A DNA stretch of 64,000 nucleotides from Stutzerimonas xanthomarina DSM 18231 (GCF_900129835.1 NZ_FQXA01000002.1:310001-374000); one strand, 5' to 3'. Positions 18,313 through 28,283 are shown, numbered from the stretch's first letter. The notes: generated by a model not told the origin, from the sequence alone. A program made the numbers and translations.

Positions 18313-20844
18313 ATGCACTCGTCAGCCGATCCTCTCCAGCGGCCACAGCAAAGCATTTACTCCAACGGTTTGCGCGTGCGCCTGCTGCCGTTGCTGGGCA
18401 GCTCGCAGGCCGCAGCATTGGTGCGCGTCCACGCTGGCTCGCATGATGCGCCGAGCACCTATCCGGGGCTGGCGCATTTTCTCGAGCATCTGCTGTTTCT
18501 CGGCAGCCGGAATTACTCTGCGGTTGAAGGCCTGATGCCCTTCGTTCAAGGGTGCGGAGGGCAGCTGAACGCGTCGACCCGTGAACGGCATACCGACTTT
18601 TTCTTTCAGCTTCCAGCCGGCCAGTTAGAAGAGGGTTTGCACCGCCTGCTGGACATGCTGGCCCATCCGCTGCTCGCCCCTGATGCACAGCTGCGTGAAC
18701 GCGAAGTCTTGCAGGCCGAGTACCTGGCTCGTGCGCAGGACGCCGAAACACTGTGCGATGCTGCGCTCGGACGCGCGGCCAACCCAGACCATCCATTCGC
18801 TGGCTTTCACGCGGGCAATCGCGGGACGCTCCCCGTCGAGGACGCAGCCTTTCAGCAGGCTCTGCTTGGCTATCATCGGCGTTTCTACCACGCGGGTCAG
18901 ATAGAGTTATTGCTCGCCGGGCCTCAGCACGAAAGCGTACTGCAGCGTCTCGCCGAGGAGATGGACGCTGAACTCGCTAGCCGTCCAGCTGTTCCTCGCC
19001 AGGCCCCGCCATTGCGCTTTAACGCCGGTGCCTGGTTTCGCTTGCAGTTCAACAATGCTCAACCACGCCTGCAACTGGCATTCGCTCTTGATCAGTTGCC
19101 GGAACAAGCCGTGCCTGCGCTGGACTATCTTTGCGCCTGGCTCGCATCCGAAGCGCCAGGTGGGCTTGCCCAGCGGCTGCGTGAAACCGGGCTGTGCCAG
19201 TCGGTGAAGCTACGCACGCCGTACTGGTATGCAGGGCAGGGCGTTGCGGTCATTGAGCTGTCACTGACACAACGGGGCTTGGACGCCCGCGCCGTCGTCA
19301 TCGATGCCGTACTCGACTGGATGCGCTTCTTCTCGGGCGACGAACGCTGGCAGCCTTGCCGCGAGGAATACCAGCGGATCCGTCAGCGGAACCTGCAGAA
19401 CGCCGAGCCGCTGGCACGGCTACGTCACTGGATTGAGCCGCAGGCCTGGGGCCTCGACAGTGATGAAGCTGCGATTCAACAAGCGCTGGTGTCGCTCACG
19501 GCGCAGATGCTCGGCTCCACGCCGCTGGTCCTCACTGCTGACAAAAGCCATTGCGAGCCGATCGAAACCAGCGGCTTTCCCCTGCGTCTGCGGACCGAGC
19601 CTCCGCAGCGAACCACGCCTGCCGACTGGCACTGGCAACAACCCGCTACGAATCCCTGGTTGAAGCCCAACACTATCCGCCACGAGGCGGCGCCTATCCC
19701 GCCTGCGCTGCGTAGGCAAGGGCCAGAAGACATGAGCGGGCAGGGCGCCCTGTTTCTACGCTGGCAATTGGCGCGATGCCAGCCTTCCACCGCTATGTGG
19801 CACACGGTAGCGCATGCCCTGCAGCCTGCTGTTTGGGCAGCGCAGCAAGCGGGCGTGATGTTGCGTTTCGAGAATTTTGGAAGCGCATGGTGCCTCCGAT
19901 TGGAAGGCTTTGCCGAGGCCATACCGGCGATTCTCAGCGACATCGTGCCGGTGCTGACCGTGCCGCCAGCCGCAGCGTTCACGAAGGGCAATTCACTGGC
20001 TGAGCGCGACGCAGCACTCAGCCACGATGAGATGCTGATCCGTCAGTTGCTCAACCAACTACCCCGACTGCTGGCAGGCTCTGCCGCGGCCGACGCCCAG
20101 CCTGCGGACGCAGACCCAGCGTCGCTGTCTCGGCTGTGGCAGTCGGCACAGTGGCAGGGCCAGGCTATCGGCTTCGCGCCGTCCTTGAACGGAGCACTGA
20201 GCGATGCCACCCGTGCGTTGCCGGGAACGCCCGCGGTTAGACCGGTTGCTCGCAGCAAGCACGCAGCATTGAAGCGTTGGCACGATCTCAGCGGCAGTAG
20301 CGTGACGGTAGAAACCGCATTGCTGTTGTTCTGCCCATTGCCGGACCACACCGCCAAATGCGAGGCGTCGTGGCGTCTGTTGGCGCGGGTCACCGAAGCA
20401 GACTTTTTCCGAAGGTTGAGGAGCGAGCTGCAACTGGGATACGCCGTCTTCAGCCGCTTCTGTCAGTTCGGCGAGCATGCCGGGGTGCTTTTTGCCGTGC
20501 AGTCACCGAGTGCCTCAGCGGAAGAGATCCTCGAGCATGTCGAGAGGTTTCTCTGCGACAGCGCCGCGAAGCTGGCCAACCAATCTGAAGATGTGATCGA
20601 GCGAGCGGCACGCCAGGCCGCTGATCAGCACGTAGCCAGCAAAGCGGACTTTCGCGCCCAGGCCGAACAGGCATGGCAGTGCTTGCAGGCGGGACATGAG
20701 CTTGATCGACCGGCCGAGGTTGCCGACGCGATGCGCATGCTTCAGCGGCACGACCTGGCCGCAGCCCTGGAGTCACTGCGTGGGGCTGACGCCGGCTGGG
20801 TGGCTGTCGCCAATGCACCACCGCCGGACCTGAGCTGGAGCTGA
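18313..20844 (+). CDS. pqqF: PQQ biosynthesis protease PqqF (M16 family)
   Basis: 843 residues. The inverted zinc-binding motif HFLEH (inside GLAHFLEHLLFLGSRNY, residues ~54-70) is that of M16 peptidases. A downstream glutamate follows at the expected spacing, and QLNASTRERHTDFFF is typical of PqqF/insulinase N-domains. The C-terminal M16 half lacks the zinc motif, as usual. PqqF with its partner trims the crosslinked Glu-Tyr unit out of PqqA. It is unlinked from pqqABCDE, which is 37 kb away, as in other pseudomonads. The start at ATG 18313 gives the usual short lead before YSNGLRVRLLP. Confidence 0.92.
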   Translation: MHSSADPLQRPQQSIYSNGLRVRLLPLLGSSQAAALVRVHAGSHDAPSTYPGLAHFLEHLLFLGSRNYSAVEGLMPFVQGCGGQLNASTRERHTDFFFQLPAGQLEEGLHRLLDMLAHPLLAPDAQLREREVLQAEYLARAQDAETLCDAALGRAANPDHPFAGFHAGNRGTLPVEDAAFQQALLGYHRRFYHAGQIELLLAGPQHESVLQRLAEEMDAELASRPAVPRQAPPLRFNAGAWFRLQFNNAQPRLQLAFALDQLPEQAVPALDYLCAWLASEAPGGLAQRLRETGLCQSVKLRTPYWYAGQGVAVIELSLTQRGLDARAVVIDAVLDWMRFFSGDERWQPCREEYQRIRQRNLQNAEPLARLRHWIEPQAWGLDSDEAAIQQALVSLTAQMLGSTPLVLTADKSHCEPIETSGFPLRLRTEPPQRTTPADWHWQQPATNPWLKPNTIRHEAAPIPPALRRQGPEDMSGQGALFLRWQLARCQPSTAMWHTVAHALQPAVWAAQQAGVMLRFENFGSAWCLRLEGFAEAIPAILSDIVPVLTVPPAAAFTKGNSLAERDAALSHDEMLIRQLLNQLPRLLAGSAAADAQPADADPASLSRLWQSAQWQGQAIGFAPSLNGALSDATRALPGTPAVRPVARSKHAALKRWHDLSGSSVTVETALLLFCPLPDHTAKCEASWRLLARVTEADFFRRLRSELQLGYAVFSRFCQFGEHAGVLFAVQSPSASAEEILEHVERFLCDSAAKLANQSEDVIERAARQAADQHVASKADFRAQAEQAWQCLQAGHELDRPAEVADAMRMLQRHDLAAALESLRGADAGWVAVANAPPPDLSWS

Positions 20845-21120
20845 CACTCAATCCCACCGCAACCCCATCCCGTTTTGCTGCCTGACCGCTCACGAGTGGA
20901 TTCGGGCTGCCGGCTTGCGTCTGCAGATCTACTTAAGCGTAACGACGTAAGACCTAAGCGCTACTTCGAACGGAACGAGCGGGAGCGCCTTAACGCTTGA
21001 TTCATCGAGCCTGACGAAAGTAGCAGCCAGTCGCCGCCATTGGAGCGTATGGCCCTCCGGTTGTGCTTTCGATAATCCGCCTCGACACGACTGCCTGTCG
21101 TCACATCAGCGGAGAGCGCC
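20845..21120. other. Gene-free region before the porin gene
   Basis: No protein-like reading frame. It should hold the porin promoter; a GGAGAGCGCC segment just before 21121 serves as the ribosome-binding site. No 7-2-7 dyad or TGTACA box was found here. Confidence 0.45.
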
Positions 21121-22308
21121 ATGTACAACAAGAAGAAAGCGGTTAGCACCTTATTACCGTTGGCTCTGGCCAGCGCGATTGGCATGACCCTAAGCCAGTC
21201 GGCAGTAGCCGAAATCATGCTTTACGACAAAGACGACACCACCTTTACCGTAGACGGCTACTTCAACACCTTCTACGTCAGCAGCGATGTCGATCGCGCC
21301 GGTGAGCAATTCGACCGGGATCAGTCCCGCGTTAAGATGGGCTTCCTGCCCAATTACATCGGCTTCAACTTCGGCAAGCAGCTCGACGACCTCAAGGTCG
21401 GCGGCCGCTCTTCCTTCTGGGTCACGATCAACGACAGCGACACCAACGGCACCGAGACCGGCATCGACGTTCGTCAGTTCTACGGCACGGCGTCTAACGA
21501 CCAGTGGGGAGAGGTGCTTTTCGGTAAGGACTTCGGCCTGTTCGGCCGCTCCAACATTTTCCTCGACGAGATGCTGACCGGCTATGGCCAGGTCAGCGAC
21601 ACCCTGGGCCTGGTTGATTTCGGTGGTGTGTCCTTTGGCAACATTGGCACGGGTTACCCCTATCCGTTCCCAACCTCCCAGGTCACCTATCGCTCGCCGG
21701 TGATGAGCGGCCTGCGTGTGGCCGTGGGCATCATGGACCCTGTAGATACCACGAACGACGCCAGCAGCGCGTTGGACGAGGCCTACCAGGACAGCCCGCG
21801 CTTCGAAACCGAGATTACCTATCAGTTCGAGGTTGGCGGTGCTCAGATCTATTCCTGGGTCAACGGCATGCAGCAGACCTCGAAAAACACCGACAGCACC
21901 GTCGACGAAGTTGATTCTCAAGGCATCGGCTACGGCGTACAGGCCAAGATGGCCGGCTTCTCCGTTACCGCGTCAGGCTTCCAGGCCGAAGGCATCAACC
22001 CTTTCTACACCAACAACGCAGGCGAAGCGCAACTGCGCGACGTGGACAGCGATGGCTATCTGCTGCAAGGCTCCTACACCTTTGGCAAGAACCGCATCGC
22101 ACTGTCATCCGGCAAGACCAAGGATGACGGCAATGGTCTGGGAACGGCGGCCGATTACGAAACCCGTGGCATCGCCTATTTCCGCACCATCAATGACAAC
22201 CTGAAGCTGGTGGCCGAAGTGAACCAGTTCGAGTTGACCGGTCGAGATACCAGTGCCATTGATGAAGAAACCCGCACCTACGCCATTGGTGCCACGCTGA
22301 GCTTCTAA
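21121..22308 (+). CDS. Outer-membrane porin
   Basis: 395 residues with a Sec signal peptide (MYNKKKAV, then a hydrophobic core ending at QSAVAE). The mature part is rich in alternating aromatic/polar beta strands (FTVDGYFNTFYVSSDVDR, QFYGTASNDQWGEVLFGKDF) and ends in an aromatic residue (IGATLSF), the signature for outer-membrane insertion by BAM. It resembles general Gram-negative porins. The substrate is unknown; its place between pqqF and nosP suggests uptake of alcohols or acids, but this is only positional. A strong terminator follows. Confidence 0.85.
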   Translation: MYNKKKAVSTLLPLALASAIGMTLSQSAVAEIMLYDKDDTTFTVDGYFNTFYVSSDVDRAGEQFDRDQSRVKMGFLPNYIGFNFGKQLDDLKVGGRSSFWVTINDSDTNGTETGIDVRQFYGTASNDQWGEVLFGKDFGLFGRSNIFLDEMLTGYGQVSDTLGLVDFGGVSFGNIGTGYPYPFPTSQVTYRSPVMSGLRVAVGIMDPVDTTNDASSALDEAYQDSPRFETEITYQFEVGGAQIYSWVNGMQQTSKNTDSTVDEVDSQGIGYGVQAKMAGFSVTASGFQAEGINPFYTNNAGEAQLRDVDSDGYLLQGSYTFGKNRIALSSGKTKDDGNGLGTAADYETRGIAYFRTINDNLKLVAEVNQFELTGRDTSAIDEETRTYAIGATLSF

Positions 22309-22328
22309 CCCCAGCCGGCGGCAATCAG

Positions 22329-22358
22329 ACGGATGCCTTTCGGGGCATCCGTTTTTTT
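22329..22358 (+). terminator. Rho-independent terminator after the porin gene
   Basis: Stem ACGGATGCC / GGCATCCGT with a short TTTCG loop, followed directly by a run of seven T. It begins 21 bp past the porin stop codon. Confidence 0.9.
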
Positions 22359-22412
22359 GTTTGGGGCGCCACCCGCAGCCGCAGCAACAGGCGCCGTGGT
22401 GTTTCGTCGCTT

Positions 22413-22428
22413 TGCTACCTTGGCAGGC
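22413..22428. promoter_or_regulatory. 7-2-7 dyad site upstream of nosP
   Basis: TGCTACC-TT-GGCAGGC: two inverted heptamers with a 2-bp spacer, matching the consensus seen at the dehydrogenase promoters. It lies about 85-100 bp before the likely nosP start. Confidence 0.6.
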
Positions 22429-22514
22429 CGCAGGCGGTACTGAAGTAGCATGTTCGTACCCTATGCCCTGACCAAGAATGAGGTCATACGATAACGGTGT
22501 ATGGGGTGGTGTGC

Positions 22515-23690
22515 GTGGGCGAGCAAGAATCCTTAGCGGTGCGCACAGCAATGTCTGAAGCGCAGGATGCCGAGACGGTGGCCCAGGACCTGGCGCGCCA
22601 GCTGATACATCCGTATCTCGGCTTCGTTCTGTTTTTCTGCTCTGCCGAGTATGACTTACCGGCACTGGGCAATGCGCTGCACCAGTACTTCGGCGGCGTG
22701 CGCATGGTCGGTTGTACGTCGGCTGGTGAAATTACCTCGCAGGGCTACGGGCGCAGTTGCGTGACTGCGGTTGGCTTCGATCACCGCAGCTTTTCCATCG
22801 CCTGCGAGCTGATCGACGAGATGGATCGCTTCAGCCTCACCGATGCGCAGCAACTGGTCGAGCGCCTGGGCAGCGATTGCCGCAGCAACTCGCTGGCGCC
22901 GATCAAGGATCACAGCTTCGCGCTCACCCTGCTTGACGGACTGTCGAGCCGCGAGGAGATCGTGCTGTCCGCGCTCAGTGCCGCCTTTGGCAGCATTCCG
23001 CATTTCGGCGGCTCGGCCGGCGACGACAACCACCTGACCGACACGCACGTCTACTACGGCGGCAAGTTCCACAGCGGGGCGGCGGCGGTGGTGCTGATCA
23101 ACACCTGGCTGGATTTCGAGGTGTTCACCACGCATCACATGCTGCCGCGCACCGAGAAGCTGGTGGTGACGCGCGTGGACAGTCATGCCCGGCGGGTCTA
23201 CGAACTGAACGCAGAGCCCGCCGCCGAGGAGTATGCGCGGCTGATCGGTGTCGAGGTCATCGATCTCGATCACCGCCTGTTCGCGGCGCATCCGCTGGCG
23301 GTACGTATTAACGAGCACTACTACGTCCGCGCCATCCAGAAGGTCAACGATGACCTCAGCCTGACGTTCTATTGCGCCGTGGAGAACGGCATCGTGCTGA
23401 CTGCGATGCGTCCTGGTCCACTGATGCCCAACCTCGAAGCGCTGTTCGAACGCCTCGAACAGCGCCTCGGCCCACCGTTGCTGACGATCGGCTGCGACTG
23501 CTTCCTGCGGCGGCTGGAGATCGATGACAACGGTTCCAGTGACGACACTTCGGCCTTTCTCCGACGCCAGCAGGTGATCGGTTTCAACACCTACGGAGAG
23601 CAGTTCAATGGCATGCATATCAACCAGACCTTCACCGGCGTCGCCATCGGCCGGCCGGGTGGACGGGCTGGAGAAAGAGGTGCCCGTTGA
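22515..23690 (+). CDS. nosP: FIST-domain nitric-oxide sensing protein NosP
   Basis: 391 residues if the GTG at 22515 is used; the frame is open from GTG 22497, and ATG 22551 is another candidate. The FIST N domain (FVLFFCSAEYDL, VGCTSAGEITSQGYG, GSAGDDNHLTDTHVYY) is followed by FIST_C (GYNTYGEQFNGMHINQT-like end, here GFNTYGEQFNG). Proteins of this family next to a NahK-like kinase bind heme and NO and inhibit that kinase in P. aeruginosa. The downstream nahK overlaps by 11 bp, so the pair is co-translated. A 7-2-7 dyad upstream ties it to the alcohol regulon. Confidence 0.87.
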   Translation: MGEQESLAVRTAMSEAQDAETVAQDLARQLIHPYLGFVLFFCSAEYDLPALGNALHQYFGGVRMVGCTSAGEITSQGYGRSCVTAVGFDHRSFSIACELIDEMDRFSLTDAQQLVERLGSDCRSNSLAPIKDHSFALTLLDGLSSREEIVLSALSAAFGSIPHFGGSAGDDNHLTDTHVYYGGKFHSGAAAVVLINTWLDFEVFTTHHMLPRTEKLVVTRVDSHARRVYELNAEPAAEEYARLIGVEVIDLDHRLFAAHPLAVRINEHYYVRAIQKVNDDLSLTFYCAVENGIVLTAMRPGPLMPNLEALFERLEQRLGPPLLTIGCDCFLRRLEIDDNGSSDDTSAFLRRQQVIGFNTYGEQFNGMHINQTFTGVAIGRPGGRAGERGAR

Positions 23691-26256
23691 ACGGCTCGAC
23701 AGGCAGGCCGAACTCGAGCGCGAAAACTACAAGCTGCGACGCATCAATGCTGCGCTGATCGAGCGCATTGAATCCAGTAACACCGGGCGCGATGCGTCTT
23801 ACGCGGCTTTTCAGCATTCGGTCGAACTGGCCGAGCAGGTGCGCGAACGCACCGATGCGCTGAATCAGGCGATGGCCGAGCTGAAGGCCAGCAACCGCTT
23901 GTTGAGCGACGCGCGCCTGCGTGCCGAAACCGCGCATCAGCATCTAGTCGATGCGATCGAGAGCATTTCCGATGCCTTCGTACTGTTCGACAAAGACCAG
24001 CGCATCGTCCTGTTCAACAAGCGCTTCAAGACGCTGTGGAGCCGAACCCGCGTCCGCATCAACAGCGGCACGCGGCTGGCGGAACTCAAGCGGCTGGCGG
24101 AAAACAGCGGTTTGATCGCCGAGGAGCACCGCGGCAAGGCCAATGAGCCCACCGTCTACCGTCTACAAAGCGGGCGCTGGGTGCAGCTCAGCGAGCGGCC
24201 AACCCGCGAGGGTGGGTTGGTGATGCTTTACACCGACATCACCGAGGTGAAGGTCAGCGAGACCATGCGCCGCGAGCAGGCCTTGGCGCAGAAGTCCCGC
24301 TTGTTGCAGCGCGCCGTAGACAACCTTTCACAAGGCGTCGCCATGGTCAGCGCCGATGGTGGCTTGGAGCTATGGAACGGTCGTTTCCTCGAACTTTGCG
24401 GCCTGGCGCCCATCGAGGCGCATCGACCATTCGACGAGGTGATGGCCGACAGTGAGCTGAAACTACTGACGCCCAACACCCGTGACGCCGACGGTCAGCC
24501 GCTGACGGAGCTGGAGCAGCACCTGTTCGACGGTCGAACGCTTGAAGTCCGTACCCATCCGCTGCCCACTGGCGGCTTCGTCAACACCTTCACTGACATC
24601 ACCGAGCGTTACCGCCATGCCGAAGCGCTGCGCGAGAGCGAGCGCTGGATCCGCCTGATCACCGACCATGTGCCGGCACTGATAGCCTATGTGTCGGCTG
24701 ATCTGACCTACGAATTCACCAACAAGGTCTACGAGGAATGGTATCGCTGGCCCAGCGAAGGCATGCTCGGCCAGTCGCTGCGTGACATTCACAGCGGCGA
24801 GCACTGGCAGCAGCTCGAACCCTATATCGACCGGGCGCTGCGCGGCGAAAGCGTCAGCTTCGAGATGGCCGAACACAATCATTCCGGGCTGCAGCGCTAC
24901 ATGCTGCGCTCTTACGTACCGAACCGTCAGGCCAGCGGCGAGGTGGTCGGCATCTTCGTTCTGATTCAGGACATCACCGACCGCAGGCGCACGGCCGAGG
25001 CGCTGCACCAGGCCTATCAGAACCTAGAACAGCGAGTTCGGGAGCGCACCGCAGAACTCACTAGCCTCAACGATAAGCTGCTGTGCGAAATCGACGAGCG
25101 TGCCCACGCCGAGGCGCGGTTGCGTGAAGCCAAGCGCGAAGCAGAATTGGCCAACCTGTCGAAGACCAAGTTTCTTGCCGCGGTGAGCCACGACTTGTTG
25201 CAACCCTTGAACGCCGCTCGACTGTTCACCAGCGCACTGCTGGAGCAGCCCACCGCACCCAGTGGCGGGCTGATCCGCAACATCAGCAATTCTCTGGAGG
25301 ACGTAGAAAACCTTCTGGGTACGCTGGTCGATATTTCCAAACTCGATGCCGGTGTGATCAAGCCCGATATCGCCCCGTTTGCCGTCAGCGAGCTACTGGA
25401 AAACCTGGCCGCGGAGTTTCACCAGATCGCGGCCAGCGAGCAACTGCAGCTGGACTTTATTCCCTGTTCCGCACTGGTGCGCAGCGATATTCAGTTGCTG
25501 GCGCGCATCCTGCGCAACCTGTTGACCAACGCCATTCGCTACACGCCCCATGGCCGCGTGATGCTGGGTTGCCGTCGCCGGCGACAGAGCCTGTCAATCG
25601 AGGTATGGGACACTGGAATCGGCATCCCCGAAGACAAGCTCGAGGAGGTCTTCCACGAGTTCAAACGCGGGGAAGGCGTGCGGCCTCAACAGGATCGCGG
25701 GCTTGGCCTGGGCCTGGCAATAGTCGAGAAGATCGCGCGAATTCTTGGTCATCGGGTCCAGGTCAGCTCGGTCCCCGGGCGCGGCTCCAAATTCGCCATC
25801 GAAGTGCCCTTGGCCAAGCGGGCACCAAAGGCCAGCGTAGAGCCGTCAGCTACGGACCAACTGCTCGAACGACTCAAGGGCGCGCGGGTCTGGGTGCTGG
25901 ATAACGACACCGCGATCTGTGCCGGCATGCGCACATTGCTGGAAGGCTGGGGCTGTCATGTTGTAACGGCGCTGTCGGAGCAGGACCTGGCCGGGCAGGT
26001 TGACAACTTCCACGCCGATGCCGATCTGATCATCGCCGACTACCACCTGGACAACGACTGCAACGGCGTCGACGTGGTCGAAACAGTCAATGCCAGGCGT
26101 GCCAGCCCGCTGCCAGCCTTGATGATCACCGCCAATTACAGCAACGAACTGAAACAACAGGTGCGTGAGCTGGGCCACATGCTGATGCATAAGCCGGTGC
26201 GCCCGATGAAGCTGAAGACCGCCATGTGTCACATGATGGAACAGGGGCATCCTTAG
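23680..26256 (+). CDS. nahK: Hybrid sensor histidine kinase NahK (ErcS'-like)
   Basis: 858 residues from GTG 23680 (GGAG upstream); the frame is also open to an ATG at 23608. Order: N-terminal coiled coil (residues ~5-90), three PAS domains each ending in a DIT-type PAC, a second coiled coil, HisKA with the H-box VSHDLLQPLNAARLF, HATPase (NAIRYTP, DTGIGIP, GLGLGLAI), and a C-terminal receiver domain with the phospho-accepting Asp in LIIADYHLDND. It is a cytoplasmic, membrane-free hybrid kinase. It is paralogous to the kinase at 62643 (same SHDLLQPLNAAR and LVDISKLD/LLDISKLD blocks). It is probably controlled by NosP and feeds a phosphorelay to ErbR or other regulators. Confidence 0.9.
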   Translation: MPVERLDRQAELERENYKLRRINAALIERIESSNTGRDASYAAFQHSVELAEQVRERTDALNQAMAELKASNRLLSDARLRAETAHQHLVDAIESISDAFVLFDKDQRIVLFNKRFKTLWSRTRVRINSGTRLAELKRLAENSGLIAEEHRGKANEPTVYRLQSGRWVQLSERPTREGGLVMLYTDITEVKVSETMRREQALAQKSRLLQRAVDNLSQGVAMVSADGGLELWNGRFLELCGLAPIEAHRPFDEVMADSELKLLTPNTRDADGQPLTELEQHLFDGRTLEVRTHPLPTGGFVNTFTDITERYRHAEALRESERWIRLITDHVPALIAYVSADLTYEFTNKVYEEWYRWPSEGMLGQSLRDIHSGEHWQQLEPYIDRALRGESVSFEMAEHNHSGLQRYMLRSYVPNRQASGEVVGIFVLIQDITDRRRTAEALHQAYQNLEQRVRERTAELTSLNDKLLCEIDERAHAEARLREAKREAELANLSKTKFLAAVSHDLLQPLNAARLFTSALLEQPTAPSGGLIRNISNSLEDVENLLGTLVDISKLDAGVIKPDIAPFAVSELLENLAAEFHQIAASEQLQLDFIPCSALVRSDIQLLARILRNLLTNAIRYTPHGRVMLGCRRRRQSLSIEVWDTGIGIPEDKLEEVFHEFKRGEGVRPQQDRGLGLGLAIVEKIARILGHRVQVSSVPGRGSKFAIEVPLAKRAPKASVEPSATDQLLERLKGARVWVLDNDTAICAGMRTLLEGWGCHVVTALSEQDLAGQVDNFHADADLIIADYHLDNDCNGVDVVETVNARRASPLPALMITANYSNELKQQVRELGHMLMHKPVRPMKLKTAMCHMMEQGHP

Positions 26257-26312
26257 AACAGCGCCAGGCTCGATCTACATGTGCTCGGCGTCGCTGACGT
26301 CTATGGTCAATC

Positions 26313-26385
26313 TGTAGGAGTGAGCTTGTTAGCGATCAGCTGCAGCTCAGGAGCCCCGGCTATCGCCAGCAAGCTGGCTCCTACA
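26313..26385. repeat. Pseudomonas REP-type palindromic element
   Basis: TGTAGGAGTGAGCTTGTTAG... and its inverted partner ...CAGCAAGCTGGCTCCTACA form an imperfect long hairpin, the classic Pseudomonas REP layout (TGTAGGAGCGAGCTTGC). It sits between the convergent nahK and erbR genes, where it may end both transcripts. Confidence 0.8.
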
Positions 26386-26438
26386 AGGGATTTTTAGCCT
26401 GCTGCTGGGGCGTGCGTGACAGCGTTGGTTATGGCTGA

Positions 26439-27104
26439 TCACCTGCGCAGATAAGCCGTGAAGTCGATGTCTCCCGCCGAGAGGATGGCTTGCACCCGGT
26501 TGTGCACGTTGAGCTTGCGCAGGATGGCCGAGACATGGGCCTTGACTGTGGTTTCGGCGATGTCGAGGTTGTAGGCGATCTGCTTGTTGGACTCGCCCTT
26601 GGTCATGCGTTCAAGCACCAGCAGCTGCTTGCGGGTCAGTGCCTGCAACAGCTCGGGCGGGATGCTTTGTTCGTTGTGCTGGGCGCGGCGGGTGGTGGCT
26701 TTCTGGCTGCGGATGATGTCCGAGGGCAAGTAAACATTGCCGTTGAGGATCTGCTCGATCGCATCGGTCATCTGCGCGCGTGGCGAAGACTTGGTGATGA
26801 AACCGCAGGCGCCATAGGTGATGGCCTGCAGCACGACCTGCTTGTCCTGTTCGGCCGAGACGATCACCACGGGAATGGTTGGCGCCTCATTGCGCATGTT
26901 GATCAGCCCGTTAAGGCCGTGCATGCCGGGCATGTTCAGGTCGAGCAGCACCAGATCGAGATCGTCATTCTCCAGCGTCATCGCCAACGCGCTGTCGAGG
27001 TCGGCGGTTTCGAGGATCTCGCTGCCGGGGAAGCCATCCTGGATGACGTTATGGATAGCTTCGCGAAAAAGCGGGTGGTCGTCAGCGATCAGTATCTTGT
27101 ACAT
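26439..27104 (-). CDS. erbR: LuxR/NarL-family response regulator ErbR (AgmR/PedR1)
   Basis: 221 residues. The receiver domain has DDHPLFREA, the phosphorylation Asp in [11 protein letters not shown] (about residue 57) and KSSPRAQM (Lys ~105). The C-terminal LuxR-type HTH contains [20 protein letters not shown] and [16 protein letters not shown]. It matches the regulator that activates PQQ-dependent ethanol oxidation in P. aeruginosa and P. putida. It is probably phosphorylated through the neighbouring NahK/ErcS kinases. NarL-type regulators bind inverted heptamers with a 2-bp gap, so this protein (or the one at 33584) is a strong candidate for the 7-2-7 dyads in this island. Confidence 0.88.
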   Translation of the reverse strand: MYKILIADDHPLFREAIHNVIQDGFPGSEILETADLDSALAMTLENDDLDLVLLDLNMPGMHGLNGLINMRNEAPTIPVVIVSAEQDKQVVLQAITYGACGFITKSSPRAQMTDAIEQILNGNVYLPSDIIRSQKATTRRAQHNEQSIPPELLQALTRKQLLVLERMTKGESNKQIAYNLDIAETTVKAHVSAILRKLNVHNRVQAILSAGDIDFTAYLRR

Positions 27105-27411
27105 GGCCGGTCACCTTCATTGTTCTGATTATGGTGGGGTAGATCGGAAGAAGACCTTCGTTGTGCGCGGCTTCGAGCGACCAATGGCAGCCTGTGTGCG
27201 GCGCCTATTCGATCAGGTTCTGTTCACCGACAAGCTTGCCCAGTCCTGCGAAAGAAAACCATGGGGAAACAGTCGTGGGTTTGGACTCCATAGCGTCTGG
27301 ATTTGCTACAAAGCCTGGTGGGCTCTGGCATGTCCTGTTTTCCAGTACTTCAGTCGGCCACATTACAGGGCAAAGTGCCGCAGTTTGAAATCCTACAATC
27401 GACAGGAAAAC

Positions 27412-27427
27412 CAGCACCAAAGTAGTA
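27412..27427. promoter_or_regulatory. 7-2-7 dyad between the ABC permease gene and erbR
   Basis: CAGCACC-AA-AGTAGTA (on the minus strand TACTACT-TT-GGTGCTG). It lies about 310 bp upstream of erbR and just past the stop of the ABC permease gene. The rest of 27105-27411 has no supported gene; its composition is more AT-rich than its surroundings. Confidence 0.45.
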
Positions 27428-27436
27428 GTGAACTGC

Positions 27437-28228
27437 TCAGGTAGACCGTCGTAGCGCAGCGTGCTGCGGATTGAAGCTGAGCACTGCAAGCAGACTGAAC
27501 AACAGTGTCAGGCCGAAGCAAACCGCCAGCGCCAGCGGATTGAGACGTTCATACAGCGCATAGCGAACCAACTCCACGGCGTAGGTAAAGGGATTGAACG
27601 AGCAGATCCAGAACAGCCACTCACTGGCTTCGCGCATTTTCCACAGCGGATAGAGCGCCGATGACAGGAAAAACATCGGGAAGATGACGAAATTCATCAC
27701 CCCGGCAAAGTTTTCCAGCTGCCTGATGCCGTTGGATAACAGCAATCCCAGGGCACTGAGCAGCAACGCTACTAGCAACAGCGCTGGCAGAGCCGTCAGC
27801 AGGCCTGCCGCAGGCGGCTGTACGCCATACAACCAGGCGATTAAAAGAAACGCATAGACCTGCAGCAGCGAGATCAGCGCAGTTGCCAGCAGCTTGCTCG
27901 CCAGCAGGAAGCTGCGCGGCAGAGGGCTGGTCAGCAGTACGCGCATGCTGCCCATCTCGCGGTCGTACACCATGGAGAGCGAGCCCTGCATGCCGTTGAA
28001 CAGCAGGATCATGCAGGCCAGGCCCGGCACGATCCAGGTTTCGTAGGTGATATAGGTCTCGTAGGGTTCGATGATGGCGATGCCCAGAGCGGCGCGAAAT
28101 CCGGCAGCGAACACCACCAGCCAGAGCAGCGGTCGCACCAGGGCGCTGAAGAACCGCGAGCGCTGCTGAACGAAGCGCAGCCACTCGCGAAACACGATGG
28201 CTCGCAGGCATTCCCAATAGGGCGTCAT
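27437..28228 (-). CDS. ABC-2 permease of the PQQ-alcohol-associated transporter (PedC type)
   Basis: 263 residues from ATG 28228. Six hydrophobic segments follow an N-terminal amphipathic start (MTPYWECLRAIVFREWLRF). The ABC-2 signature MQGSLSMVYDREMGSMRVLLTSPLP lies near residue 85-105. It matches the 'alcohol ABC transporter permease' family found only with PQQ alcohol dehydrogenases. The transported substrate is not established; export of a signal or of a toxic intermediate has been suggested for P. putida. Last gene of the minus-strand ABC cluster, 55 bp after the ATPase gene. Confidence 0.88.
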   Translation of the reverse strand: MTPYWECLRAIVFREWLRFVQQRSRFFSALVRPLLWLVVFAAGFRAALGIAIIEPYETYITYETWIVPGLACMILLFNGMQGSLSMVYDREMGSMRVLLTSPLPRSFLLASKLLATALISLLQVYAFLLIAWLYGVQPPAAGLLTALPALLLVALLLSALGLLLSNGIRQLENFAGVMNFVIFPMFFLSSALYPLWKMREASEWLFWICSFNPFTYAVELVRYALYERLNPLALAVCFGLTLLFSLLAVLSFNPQHAALRRST

Positions 28229-28283
28229 GGCGAGGATTCCTGAGTTGGACGTGGCCTGGGGCGTATAGCATGGCTGGAGCGCA

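Noticed and set aside
27205-27489. 94-codon minus-strand frame upstream of erbR
   Set aside because: Overlaps the ABC permease gene end, has no start signal and atypical composition; more likely a regulatory gap.
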